A stretch of 64,000 nucleotides of DNA, taken from the NCBI GenBank assembly GCA_965232465.1, contig OZ246977.1:1550001-1614000 (forward strand), in the 5' to 3' direction. Made by a program: the position numbers and the translations under genes. The notes under the pieces are model-generated. The model saw only the letters and a program-made list of their open reading frames with translations. It did not search any database and had not been told where the DNA came from. This DNA is from G965232465 sp965232465. Its GTDB lineage: Bacteria > Pseudomonadota > Alphaproteobacteria > JAQWUY01. Position 1 is the stretch's first letter. Each line of letters starts with the position of its first letter. Shown here piece after piece: positions 1 through 7,152 of the stretch.

Positions 1-125
1 ACGCCGGACACATTATCCACCAACACAGAAAAAGTGTGCCGTTCGATCTGTTTGCGTTCTTGAATAACACTGTATGCGGATTTAAAAGGTGCATGTGCTG
101 GTGTATCTGTCGGTGTATCTGTCAT
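1..125 (-). CDS. ilvN: Acetolactate synthase small (regulatory) subunit, N-terminal part only
   Basis: Regulatory ACT-domain subunit of acetohydroxyacid synthase, the first common step of valine, leucine and isoleucine synthesis. Only the first 41 codons lie in the window. After a Thr/Pro-rich start, the protein reaches HTFSVLVDNVSGV, the typical first beta strand of the IlvN ACT domain (family form HTLSVLVENxPGVL). The start ATG is preceded by an AGGGG ribosome site and lies 12 bp after the ilvB stop, so the two are co-transcribed. The threonine/proline-rich leader of about 28 residues is longer than in many homologues. Identification is from the ACT motif and from the position behind ilvB. 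Confidence 0.9.
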   Translation of the reverse strand, partial: MTDTPTDTPAHAPFKSAYSVIQERKQIERHTFSVLVDNVSG

Positions 126-137
126 TATCTTATCCCC

Positions 138-1904
138 TTATACCATTTTTTTACCATGTTCGCCAATGGCATCGGATGCGGCCGCCAAAATCATTTCATT
201 ATGTGCCGCACCAGAGGGAATCATGGGGAAACAATTTTCCAATTTCTGTACACGGCAATCGACGATCACCGGTCCGTCCGTTTGTATCATCTGTACGATT
301 TTATCGTCCAACGCATCCACCGAATCGATCACAATACCGGTCCAGCCATAGGCTTGTGCCAATTTCACAAAATCCGGCATAGAATCCGTATAGCTGTGGG
401 AATAGCGCTCTTCGTGTAATAATTCCTGCCATTGGCGCACCATACCCATCCATTGGTTATTTAAAATAAACACTTTTACGGGTAACTTATATTGGGTACA
501 GGTGGCCATTTCTTGGATATTCATTTGAATGCTGGCATCGCCCGCCACACAAACGGTCAGTGCCTGTGGGTGGGCAATTTGCACCCCCATCGATGCGGGA
601 AAACCATATCCCATAGTGCCCAACCCGCCTGAGGTCATCCACTGGTGCGGTTTATCAAAGGTCATATACTGTGCCGCCCACATTTGGTGTTGTCCCACTT
701 CGGTGGTAATACGGGCATCCCGTCCCGATTCGGTAATGTGGTGTTGTAACCGTTGCACAGCATGTTGTGGCACAATCGCCGCACCGGCGGCGGTGGGTTG
801 GGTATATGCCAAGCATTTTTTGGCACGATTGGCATCGATGGCATCCCACCATGCGTCCAATTTACCGGGGGCAGGTTTATAATTTTCCGCCTTTATAATG
901 GTAATAATATCCCGCAATACGGATGCACAATCGCCCACAATCGCCACCTCAACGGGAATAATTTTGTCGATATTCGACGAATCAATATCGATATGAATTT
1001 TTTTCGATTCGGGGCTAAATTTGCTGGGTACACCTGTAACCCGATCATCAAACCGTGCCCCCACCGCCAACATCACATCGCAATCGTGCATGGCAAGGTT
1101 TGCCTCCACCGTCCCGTGCATGCCCAACATGCCCAAAAAATTCGGATGGGTCGATGGCAACGCCCCCAACCCCATTAGGGTTAAAGTGGTCGGTGCATGC
1201 AATATATCGGTCAATTCTTGTAACAAGGCACAGGCATCGGCACCGGAATTTATCAACCCGCCACCGCCATAAATAATCGGGCGGTGTGCCTTCATTAACA
1301 TCTGAGCCGCCACTTTTATCGATGCGGGGTCGCCCTTGGTTTCGGGGTAATAGCTGATATGTTTATACTGTTCCACTTTCATATAAGGGGTGTGGGCAAA
1401 CTGAATATCTTTGGGCAAATCGACCACCACCGGTCCGGGACGCCCGGTGCGGGCAACATAAAACGCCTCATGTATGGTTTGTGCCAACTTTTCGCTTTTG
1501 CGTACCAAATAATTCGCCTTGGTACACGAACGGGTTAAGCCGACGGTGTCCGCCTCCTGAAAAGCATCCGTACCAATCAGGTGGGTGGGGACTTGTCCGG
1601 TTAAACACACCACTGGCACCGAATCCAACAACGCATCGGTTAAGCCAGTGATGGCATTTGTCGCCCCGGGTCCCGAAGTCACCAACGCACACCCCACTTT
1701 ACCCGTCGATCGGGCATATCCTTCCGCCGCATGTAACGCCGCTTGTTCATGACGCACCAAAATATGGCGGATTTTTGGGTGGTTGTGCAACACATCATAT
1801 AGGGGCAACACCGCCCCCCCCGGATACCCAAATATGGTGTCAACGCCTTGTTCCACCAAAGCCTTGATAACCGTTTGTGCACCAGATACATGTTTTTTTG
1901 ACAT
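138..1904 (-). CDS. ilvB: Acetolactate synthase large (catalytic) subunit
   Basis: Thiamine-diphosphate enzyme that condenses two pyruvates to acetolactate, or pyruvate plus 2-oxobutyrate to acetohydroxybutyrate, in branched-chain amino acid synthesis. At 588 residues it has normal family length. The activating glutamate sits in RHEQAALHAAEGYAR (E53). The ThDP/Mg site is the GD...NN motif, GDAS at about 455 and NNQWMGMVRQWQ at about 482. GPVVVDLPKD marks the end of the N-terminal ThDP-fold domain. The start ATG follows an AAGGGG ribosome site. ilvN follows after 12 bp. Upstream is an attenuator leader with a Leu-rich peptide and a terminator, so expression should respond to charged tRNA-Leu. 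Confidence 0.97.
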   Translation of the reverse strand: MSKKHVSGAQTVIKALVEQGVDTIFGYPGGAVLPLYDVLHNHPKIRHILVRHEQAALHAAEGYARSTGKVGCALVTSGPGATNAITGLTDALLDSVPVVCLTGQVPTHLIGTDAFQEADTVGLTRSCTKANYLVRKSEKLAQTIHEAFYVARTGRPGPVVVDLPKDIQFAHTPYMKVEQYKHISYYPETKGDPASIKVAAQMLMKAHRPIIYGGGGLINSGADACALLQELTDILHAPTTLTLMGLGALPSTHPNFLGMLGMHGTVEANLAMHDCDVMLAVGARFDDRVTGVPSKFSPESKKIHIDIDSSNIDKIIPVEVAIVGDCASVLRDIITIIKAENYKPAPGKLDAWWDAIDANRAKKCLAYTQPTAAGAAIVPQHAVQRLQHHITESGRDARITTEVGQHQMWAAQYMTFDKPHQWMTSGGLGTMGYGFPASMGVQIAHPQALTVCVAGDASIQMNIQEMATCTQYKLPVKVFILNNQWMGMVRQWQELLHEERYSHSYTDSMPDFVKLAQAYGWTGIVIDSVDALDDKIVQMIQTDGPVIVDCRVQKLENCFPMIPSGAAHNEMILAAASDAIGEHGKKMV

Positions 1905-2159
1905 TTTATATCATCCCCTTACTTACATACCAAAAATATAAGTCCATATGTATATTGAAAAAATACCATACCACTATCCCCTCATACATTCAATACATTT
2001 ATTCTTATTTTAATAAAAATTATAATTTTTAATATTATTTTGTAATATAATTATAATTATAAAGATTATTTTGTTATTTTTTGTTATATATTATACACAT
2101 CCGCCCATAACGATACCCCATTGTAGCAAATAAAAGATTTCATCACCGATAAAGGATTT

Positions 2160-2191
2160 CGAAAAGAGAAAAACACCCCGCAGGGTGTTTT
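2160..2191 (-). terminator. Attenuator terminator of the ilvBN leader
   Basis: Perfect 9-bp inverted repeat (AAAACACCC / GGGTGTTTT) with a four-base loop, followed on the minus strand by a T-rich tract. It lies between the leader peptide and ilvB, inside the leader RNA, so it is read as a conditional terminator. A second hairpin (GAATCGG-GGT-CCGGTTC on the minus strand, just after the peptide stop) could be the pausing structure. The stretch from here to ilvB (1905-2159) is very AT-rich and I see no gene in it. Confidence 0.75.
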
Positions 2192-2256
2192 CTACTATTG
2201 CAGAACTTTTATAATAATAAAATATGCATATTTCAGAACCGGACCCCGATTCCCCA

Positions 2257-2289
2257 TCATAATAATAATGACCGCTGTACTTGTTGCAT
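2257..2289 (-). CDS. ilvBN attenuator leader peptide
   Basis: Ten-codon reading frame MQQVQRSLLL followed by TGA. It begins about 11 nt after the predicted transcription start and ends about 65 nt before an intrinsic terminator. Three consecutive TTA leucine codons directly before the stop are the hallmark of leader peptides that sense leucyl-tRNA. By analogy with the known ilvB and leu attenuators, ribosome stalling on the Leu codons would favour an antiterminator and let transcription reach ilvB. The ribosome site (AGGGCAG) is weak. Too short for family assignment; the call rests on codon content and position. Confidence 0.7.
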   Translation of the reverse strand: MQQVQRSLLL

Positions 2290-2306
2290 CTGCCCTGTAC
2301 ACGATA

Positions 2307-2336
2307 ACCATAACAGATTAAATATACCTTTGTCAA
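2307..2336 (-). promoter_or_regulatory. Promoter of the ilvBN leader transcript
   Basis: On the minus strand TTGACA is followed after 18 bp by TATGGT. This puts the transcript start near 2300, just upstream of the leader peptide. Its -35 box lies only about 10 bp from the -35 box of the divergent cas13 promoter. Confidence 0.6.
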
Positions 2337-2346
2337 CACTAAAATA

Positions 2347-2375
2347 TTGACATGTGGCAAATAATTTTATATTAT
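2347..2375 (+). promoter_or_regulatory. Promoter of the cas13 gene
   Basis: TTGACA, 17 bp, TATTAT: a near-consensus sigma70-type promoter with a predicted start near 2382, giving a 5' leader of about 55 nt before the effector gene. It is back to back with the ilvBN promoter. Confidence 0.7.
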
Positions 2376-2436
2376 TCATAAATAAGCACCGGAAAGTAAG
2401 TACTAAGAATAAAATAGTCAGAAGGAAATGTATATT

Positions 2437-4764
2437 ATGCACTACACAAAAGACGCATTAAAACAACAAGCACACTTTGCCATTCATATTGACACCACAA
2501 AAGTGGGCATTTTACCGAAATTAAAAACGGCCACTGATGGGCGATTGTTAAGGGTTATGCAAAGGTTTGTTTATCAGACAGCGGACATAAATATGGATAC
2601 ACTTTGGAAGAGTATTGAAATATCCTTTAATCATATCCGTAATTATTATGCCCATATTACCCCCGATACCACTGTGTACGATGCCCTTGTCAAAAACGAT
2701 ACAGGTAACGCATATACAATTACCCAACAATTTTTACAATTTGCTTATAAAGAAATACCGGATCCCAAAGGCAAGAAAAGGATATTATTCGACAACAAGG
2801 GTCATATTACCGAAGATGGTATTATCTTTTTTGCCTGCACTGTATCCACACGGGAAATGGCAAACCATTTTATTGGGCGGATTAGTGGATATAAACGCAC
2901 GGATGCATTTGGACAAGATCTCCGCCGTATAACCTTGTATTACGCATATCCGGATGGATACAACTTAATTGCCAGTGGCACAGAAGACAATAGCCAAAAT
3001 TGGCGTAAGGCTATGGAAATTTTGGATTATATTCGTAAACCTGTACAAGGTACCTACGCAGCAACACAGGCACAACAAAACCGTGCCAAAAAAGACCAAC
3101 AAGACCAGTATGAGGGTCTGTATGATATCCGTACGCAAAAAAATCTGTTTCCCTATTTTGCCACCACTTGGTTGGAAAGCCAGTATACAGATAACGACAC
3201 CATAAGCCTATCATTTTTACGCAAAAATGGTACGGTGGAAACAACATATAAACCCGATGGTAAAAATGCCAAAAAGCAAAAATTATATATCATCGATAAA
3301 CATAACGATACAGAAAATTACACCATATCATTACCTTTATACACCCCATACAGAGGCACCGCTGTTGTTGCCATTATTAAAAATAAATCGGACATAAAAT
3401 CCGTTTTATTATCGGATATGGATTTATTGCATATGGTATTATTGCAACTGTGTGATAAAAATAAATTACCCAAAAATAAATTACCATTGCAAAAGATAAT
3501 GTATCATGATAAAAAACCGTCTTATGTGCGTAAAACCCTTGCTTTTGAAGACCGTGTTGCCAAACGATTGGCGACAATTACCCAACGATGGCAAGACTGT
3601 GAAAAATGGACAACCCCTGAAAAAATCGATCGTATTATATGGGCATTTCAAAATCTTATCTTTCAGGAAAAAATTGCCGATACCCGAATATATAATGACT
3701 TGCGGTTGGAAATTATCAATTACCAAGGTAGAAAAGCATTTAAAAAGTTTATGGAAGCTAATGCTATTAAATCCCCCCATACATGTCCACCACACAACAG
3801 GCTAAATAATATTTTACCCGAAAAAGGGGAAGGGTATGAAAGTTTACTTACAGCTGCCAAAAACTGTGTTATAAAATGGTGTGATATGGTAAAACAAAGG
3901 GAACAACTACCTGAATCTGATGACCATATACATCGCATATTGAATGTTAAAAAAACAGATACGCACCATAGGCAAAAAAATAACCTATCTTTTATCAAGC
4001 CAGATTTTTGGCAACAGTATTTTAAACAAAATATAACCCTTAAATCCCTAAGCGAACAAGGTATAGAAGAATTTAATCCATGGGATTTTTATCATAAAGA
4101 TAAAATGACAGATTCTTCTATTCCTTTACCAAAAACCATGTTTCGGGTATATTTAAAGGATGTACTGTTATATCACTTGGCACAACACTATCTGCAACAA
4201 CAAACCGGTCATAAACATATTGAAATGATTGGTAAAAAACAGTGTAAAATTACATATAAACCTAAAACAAAGACATATGAAATAACAATTCCTTTACATC
4301 ATATTGGTAAATCTTATGTGATGGATTCCCTGCCCAGTGGTATGGATAAAGGTATCTATTTGGATTCATTGTTTACCTGTGCAAATGCAGAGCAAGAATT
4401 AAAAACCAATTCCCCCACCATGAAAGATATATTAACCGCCAAACAAAAATTACAACAAGGCATGCACGATTTTTGTTGGCGGTGGTTACAATGTGAACAA
4501 GAATTGCGTATAAAAGAATATGAAAAAAATAAACAGGGCTTAATGGATATTGAATCAACATTAAAGCAACGATTTGAAAATTATGACAACACCGCCAAGA
4601 AAATTACCAGTGCCCGTAATAAATGCCTGCATTCCAACATATGGGACATGCAGGATAACACGGATTATAGCAGTATAACATCAAAAACTGCTTTTAAGGC
4701 ATTGTCAAACTTGGAGAAAAAATTAGGCATTGAAAAACCTGAAAAAAACTGTAAAAAATCATAA
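2437..4764 (+). CDS. cas13b: Compact Cas13 effector (type VI-B, Cas13bt/Cas13X-like), HEPN RNase
   Basis: RNA-guided RNA nuclease of a type VI CRISPR system (inference). The protein has two R-N-x-x-x-H HEPN motifs, one near each end: RNYYAH at R68-H73 and RNKCLH at R727-H732. HEPN domains at the extreme termini are the Cas13b arrangement, and both the length (775) and the motif positions are close to those of the miniature Cas13X/Cas13bt proteins. Classical Cas13a/b proteins are about 1,000-1,250 residues long. The middle is Lys- and aromatic-rich with no motif I recognise. A CRISPR array on the same strand begins about 370 bp downstream; no cas1/cas2 is nearby. I chose the ATG at 2437 because GAAGGA ends 10 nt before it; the ATG at 2428 would add three residues but has no usable spacing. 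A Cas13 effector is well supported; the subfamily is inferred from size and layout. Confidence 0.9.
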   Translation: MHYTKDALKQQAHFAIHIDTTKVGILPKLKTATDGRLLRVMQRFVYQTADINMDTLWKSIEISFNHIRNYYAHITPDTTVYDALVKNDTGNAYTITQQFLQFAYKEIPDPKGKKRILFDNKGHITEDGIIFFACTVSTREMANHFIGRISGYKRTDAFGQDLRRITLYYAYPDGYNLIASGTEDNSQNWRKAMEILDYIRKPVQGTYAATQAQQNRAKKDQQDQYEGLYDIRTQKNLFPYFATTWLESQYTDNDTISLSFLRKNGTVETTYKPDGKNAKKQKLYIIDKHNDTENYTISLPLYTPYRGTAVVAIIKNKSDIKSVLLSDMDLLHMVLLQLCDKNKLPKNKLPLQKIMYHDKKPSYVRKTLAFEDRVAKRLATITQRWQDCEKWTTPEKIDRIIWAFQNLIFQEKIADTRIYNDLRLEIINYQGRKAFKKFMEANAIKSPHTCPPHNRLNNILPEKGEGYESLLTAAKNCVIKWCDMVKQREQLPESDDHIHRILNVKKTDTHHRQKNNLSFIKPDFWQQYFKQNITLKSLSEQGIEEFNPWDFYHKDKMTDSSIPLPKTMFRVYLKDVLLYHLAQHYLQQQTGHKHIEMIGKKQCKITYKPKTKTYEITIPLHHIGKSYVMDSLPSGMDKGIYLDSLFTCANAEQELKTNSPTMKDILTAKQKLQQGMHDFCWRWLQCEQELRIKEYEKNKQGLMDIESTLKQRFENYDNTAKKITSARNKCLHSNIWDMQDNTDYSSITSKTAFKALSNLEKKLGIEKPEKNCKKS

Positions 4765-4788
4765 TAAAATACTATATAAGGATGTAAC

Positions 4789-5154
4789 ATGTTTAAACAA
4801 AAAAAAATAATATGCCAAGCAACAAAAAAAGCAAGATCTGATTTTAAAAGAACTGATTTCAGAACGATTATACAGAAAAATTTGATAATTACATTATGTT
4901 GGACAATTTTTATGGGTGGTGGATTGCTTTATACAAATATTATTCCAAGGGTACAAGGTATATGGGAAAGTTCTTCCTTTATACAAGATGCAAAATCCTT
5001 TTGTACCCTTAGCAAACAGATAGACCCCGCACCCGCAGATTTAGATAAGAAAAAAATATTCTTGACAAAAAAACAAAATTTTCATAGAATGACTCGTCGC
5101 CTATCCTATGGGTTTCATAGATCTACCACAAATAGGTCGCAGAACACCCAATGA
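4789..5154 (+). CDS. Small single-span membrane protein between cas13 and the CRISPR array
   Basis: 121 codons starting 24 bp after cas13 with a good ribosome site (AAGGA, 7 nt), so probably the second gene of the cas13 operon. The first 30 residues are strongly basic. Residues 31-52 (LIITLCWTIFMGGGLLY and flanks) form one transmembrane segment, so N-in topology is likely. I do not recognise the family. Type VI-B loci often carry a membrane accessory protein (Csx27 or Csx28), and the position fits, but I see no HEPN motif and only one span. The last 30 codons overlap the array promoter, and the TGA stop lies inside the first CRISPR repeat, so the C-terminal part may be array leader rather than selected protein sequence. 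It could also be a decaying gene. Confidence 0.5.
   Translation: MFKQKKIICQATKKARSDFKRTDFRTIIQKNLIITLCWTIFMGGGLLYTNIIPRVQGIWESSSFIQDAKSFCTLSKQIDPAPADLDKKKIFLTKKQNFHRMTRRLSYGFHRSTTNRSQNTQ
5062..5090 (+). promoter_or_regulatory. CRISPR array promoter (leader)
   Basis: TTGACA, exactly 17 bp, TAGAAT; predicted transcript start near 5097, about 40 nt before the first repeat. It lies inside the end of the small membrane-protein gene. The 30 nt just before repeat 1 (5106-5135) has spacer length and contains a short hairpin (CTATG-GGTTT-CATAG). Confidence 0.7.
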
Positions 5155-5832
5155 GTGGGAAAAAGGGCGATTAATTCTACCGTCGCCATAGTATCGTGAT
5201 AGTCGCAGAACACCCAATGAGTGGGAAAAAGGGCGATAAATAATTAAAAATCTAAATCGTCAAAATCGTCGCAGAACACCCAATGAGTGGGAAAAAGGGC
5301 GATAGATTTTATTAACACATTATTATCAGAATAGTCGCAGAACACCCAATGAGTGGGAAAAAGGGCGATGTAAAAATATCGTCTATTAAAAACGGTACAG
5401 TCGCAGAACACCCAATGAGTGGGAAAAAGGGCGATATTTGATACTTTACTTAATGCAGACCGACAGTCGCAGAACACCCAATAAGTGGGAAAAAGGGCGA
5501 TAGCTTCATCTGCTAGTGGATATGGCTCTTCGTCGCAGAACACCCAATAAGTGGGAAAAAGGGCGACGCCCCGTTTTCAATTAAATAGTTATGTATTGTC
5601 GCAGAACACCCAATAAGTGGGAAAAAGGGCGACTCAGCTTTTATAAGCTCATATTTTTTTGTCAGTCGCAGAACACCCAATAAGTGGGAAAAAGGGCGAC
5701 GAGCTCATACTTTTTTTCTGTCATGTTTTTGTCGCAGAACACCCAATAAGTGGGAAAAAGGGCGACTGGTTTTTACATTATCATCCTGTTTTTTGAGTCG
5801 CAAAACACCCAATAAGTGGGAAAAAGGGCGAC
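5136..5832 (+). CRISPR. Type VI-B CRISPR array, 11 repeats of 36 bp and 10 spacers
   Basis: Repeats start at 5136, 5202, 5268, 5334, 5400, 5466, 5532, 5598, 5665, 5731 and 5797. Spacers are 30 nt, except the eighth, which is 31 nt. The repeat begins GTCGC and ends GGCGAC or GGCGAT, so its ends pair, and an internal CCCA/TGGG pair closes a short loop. Complementary 36-nt repeats with an inner C-run/G-run stem are the known Cas13b crRNA pattern, in which the repeat lies 3' of the spacer. Repeats 1-5 carry AATGAG and end in T, repeat 6 is a hybrid, and repeats 7-11 carry AATAAG and end in C; repeat 11 also has GCAAAAC in place of GCAGAAC. The degenerate distal end agrees with a leader at the 5' side. 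Array and effector share the strand. Confidence 0.97.
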
Positions 5833-5863
5833 TGATTTTTTGGGTGGTGTATAATATATGAAA

Positions 5864-5896
5864 GGGGGGATTACCCCCCCGCATTCTATTTTTTTA
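5864..5896 (+). terminator. Probable terminator of the CRISPR array transcript
   Basis: GGGGGG-ATTA-CCCCCC hairpin 31 bp after the last repeat, followed by a T-rich run about nine bases after the stem. The distance to the T run is longer than ideal. Confidence 0.5.
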
Positions 5897-5903
5897 TTAC
5901 AGA

Positions 5904-5936
5904 CAAAAAACCCCCCTTGCCAAAAAACAAGGGGGG
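5904..5936 (-). terminator. Terminator of the ArsR/SmtB gene
   Basis: Inverted repeat CCCCCCTTG / CAAGGGGGG at 5911-5936, followed on the minus strand by six T. It lies 28 bp after the stop codon of the regulator gene. It may also stop array transcripts coming from the other side. Confidence 0.75.
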
Positions 5937-5964
5937 AATATTTTATATAAAACAGATCAGAAAA

Positions 5965-6306
5965 TTATGTACATTCTTTAATGTGGTGGGCTAGGTCGCT
6001 TATGATGTGGTATATGTGATAGTCGGACAAGCTGTAATATTGGTGGCGGCCGTGTTTGCGGACTTTTAGGATTCGCAATTCCCGTAATTGGCGTAAATTA
6101 TGGGATACCAATGATTGGCTAATGCCTGTGATTGCTTCGATTTCTGTGACTGTGCGTTCACAATTTAAACAGGTTAATACCATTTGCAAACGGTTTTGAT
6201 TTGATAATGCTTGAAATACCGCCACCATTTGGACGATGGGCATTTGATCAAAATCCAACGGTTGCGTATGACAGATTGTATGTGTACCTGTATTTTCTAT
6301 GTCCAT
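5965..6306 (-). CDS. ArsR/SmtB-family metal-sensing repressor (Zn/Co-type alpha5 site)
   Basis: Winged-helix DNA-binding repressor of 113 residues. The helix-turn-helix is VTEIEAITGISQSLVSHNL, followed by the wing RKHGRHQYYSL. The usual alpha3 cysteine box (ELCVCDL) is absent (ERTVTEI instead). The C-terminal helix carries D95-x-H97 and H108-x2-E111, exactly the spacing of the alpha5 zinc site of SmtB and CzrA (D-x-H-x10-H-x2-E). Zinc or cobalt sensing is therefore inferred. I start at the internal ATG at 6306, because upstream codons run into the tRNA-Arg promoter region and encode a hydrophobic stretch unlike the family. No metal transporter is adjacent, so the target is unknown. Confidence 0.85.
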   Translation of the reverse strand: MDIENTGTHTICHTQPLDFDQMPIVQMVAVFQALSNQNRLQMVLTCLNCERTVTEIEAITGISQSLVSHNLRQLRELRILKVRKHGRHQYYSLSDYHIYHIISDLAHHIKECT

Positions 6307-6352
6307 AACCCTATAACAATGCCGAAAAATAAAATAAAATGCAATAAAATAG

Positions 6353-6380
6353 TTGCAATAAACCGATAAAATGATATAAC
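6353..6380 (+). promoter_or_regulatory. Promoter of tRNA-Arg
   Basis: TTGCAA, 16 bp, TATAAC, ending 11 bp before the first base of the tRNA. Confidence 0.55.
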
Positions 6381-6391
6381 GATACACATAC

Positions 6392-6452
<61 letters not shown>

Positions 6453-6468
<16 letters not shown>

Positions 6469-7127
6469 AAAAGGGTCAGTTCCATCGTCTGGCTCTTTTT
6501 TTTTATTTTATATATTACATAAGGATTCGAATTGTATTTTACACTGTAAAATACAAGTGCCGTGTGTGGCACTTCCCCACTGGGGAAGTGTCTGATCACA
6601 CACTACCTTTCGGGTGCGCCAAAAAGGGTCAGTTCCATCGTCTGGCTCTTTTTTTTATTTCATAATTACATAAGGATTCGAATTGTATTTTACACTGTAA
6701 AATACAAGTGCCGTGTGTGGCACTTCCCCACTGGGGAAGTGTCTGATCACACACTACCTTTCGGGTGCGCCAAAAAGGGTCAGTTCCATCGTCTGGCTCT
6801 TTTTTTTTATTTTATATATTACATAAGGATTCGAATTGTATTTTACACTGTAAAATACAAGTGCCGTGTGTGGCACTTCCCCACTGGGGAAGTGTCTGAT
6901 CACACACTACCTTTCGGGTGCGCCAAAAAGGGTCAGTTCCATCGTCTGGCTCTTTTTTTTATTTCATAATTACATAAGGATTCGAATTGTATTTTACACT
7001 GTAAAATACAAGTGCCGTGTGTGGCACTTCCCCACTGGGGAAGTGTCTGATCACACACTACCTTTCGGGTGCGCCAAAAAGGGTCAGTTCCATCGTCTGG
7101 CTCTTTTTTTTTATTTTATATATTACA
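6453..7127 (+). repeat. Tandem array of tRNA-Arg 3' end plus terminator (4.4 units of 151/153 bp)
   Basis: The last 16 bases of tRNA-Arg (CCTTTCGGGTGCGCCA), the terminator hairpin, and about 100 bp of downstream DNA recur at 6453, 6606, 6757, 6910 and 7061. Units alternate in length (153, 151, 153, 151) because the tract after the terminator reads TTTTATATATTACAT in one type and TTTCATAATTACAT in the other, so the real period is a two-unit dimer. Each full unit also holds two perfect palindromes: GTATTTTACA-CTG-TAAAATAC and CACTTCCCCA-CTGGGGAAGTG. Short open frames across the array encode only the repeat and are not taken as genes. Confidence 0.95.
6471..6504 (+). terminator. Terminator of tRNA-Arg
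   Basis: Nine-bp stem AAGGGTCAG / CTGGCTCTT with two G-U pairs and a nine-base loop, followed by a run of T. It starts two bases after the tRNA CCA end. Four further copies follow in the tandem array. Confidence 0.8.
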
Positions 7128-7152
7128 TGGGCAACAACCACTCTGTGCCAAT

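Noticed and set aside
2091..2360. Minus-strand 89-codon frame across the ilv leader
   Set aside because: It crosses the attenuator terminator and is not preceded by a ribosome site; the short MQQVQRSLLL frame explains the region better.
1905..2436. A tracrRNA or second CRISPR RNA upstream of the effector
   Set aside because: No sequence resembling the repeat or its complement was found here; the hairpins belong to the ilvBN attenuator, and Cas13b systems do not need a tracrRNA.
2437..4764. Cas9, Cas12 or a solitary HEPN toxin as the identity of the effector
   Set aside because: No RuvC or HNH motifs were seen; the two HEPN motifs at the termini plus an adjacent array favour Cas13.
5244..5543. 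Minus-strand frame of 99 codons through the CRISPR array
   Set aside because: The 66-bp period is a multiple of three, so any open frame repeats; it encodes the repeat (ALFPTHWVFCD) and spacer complements only.
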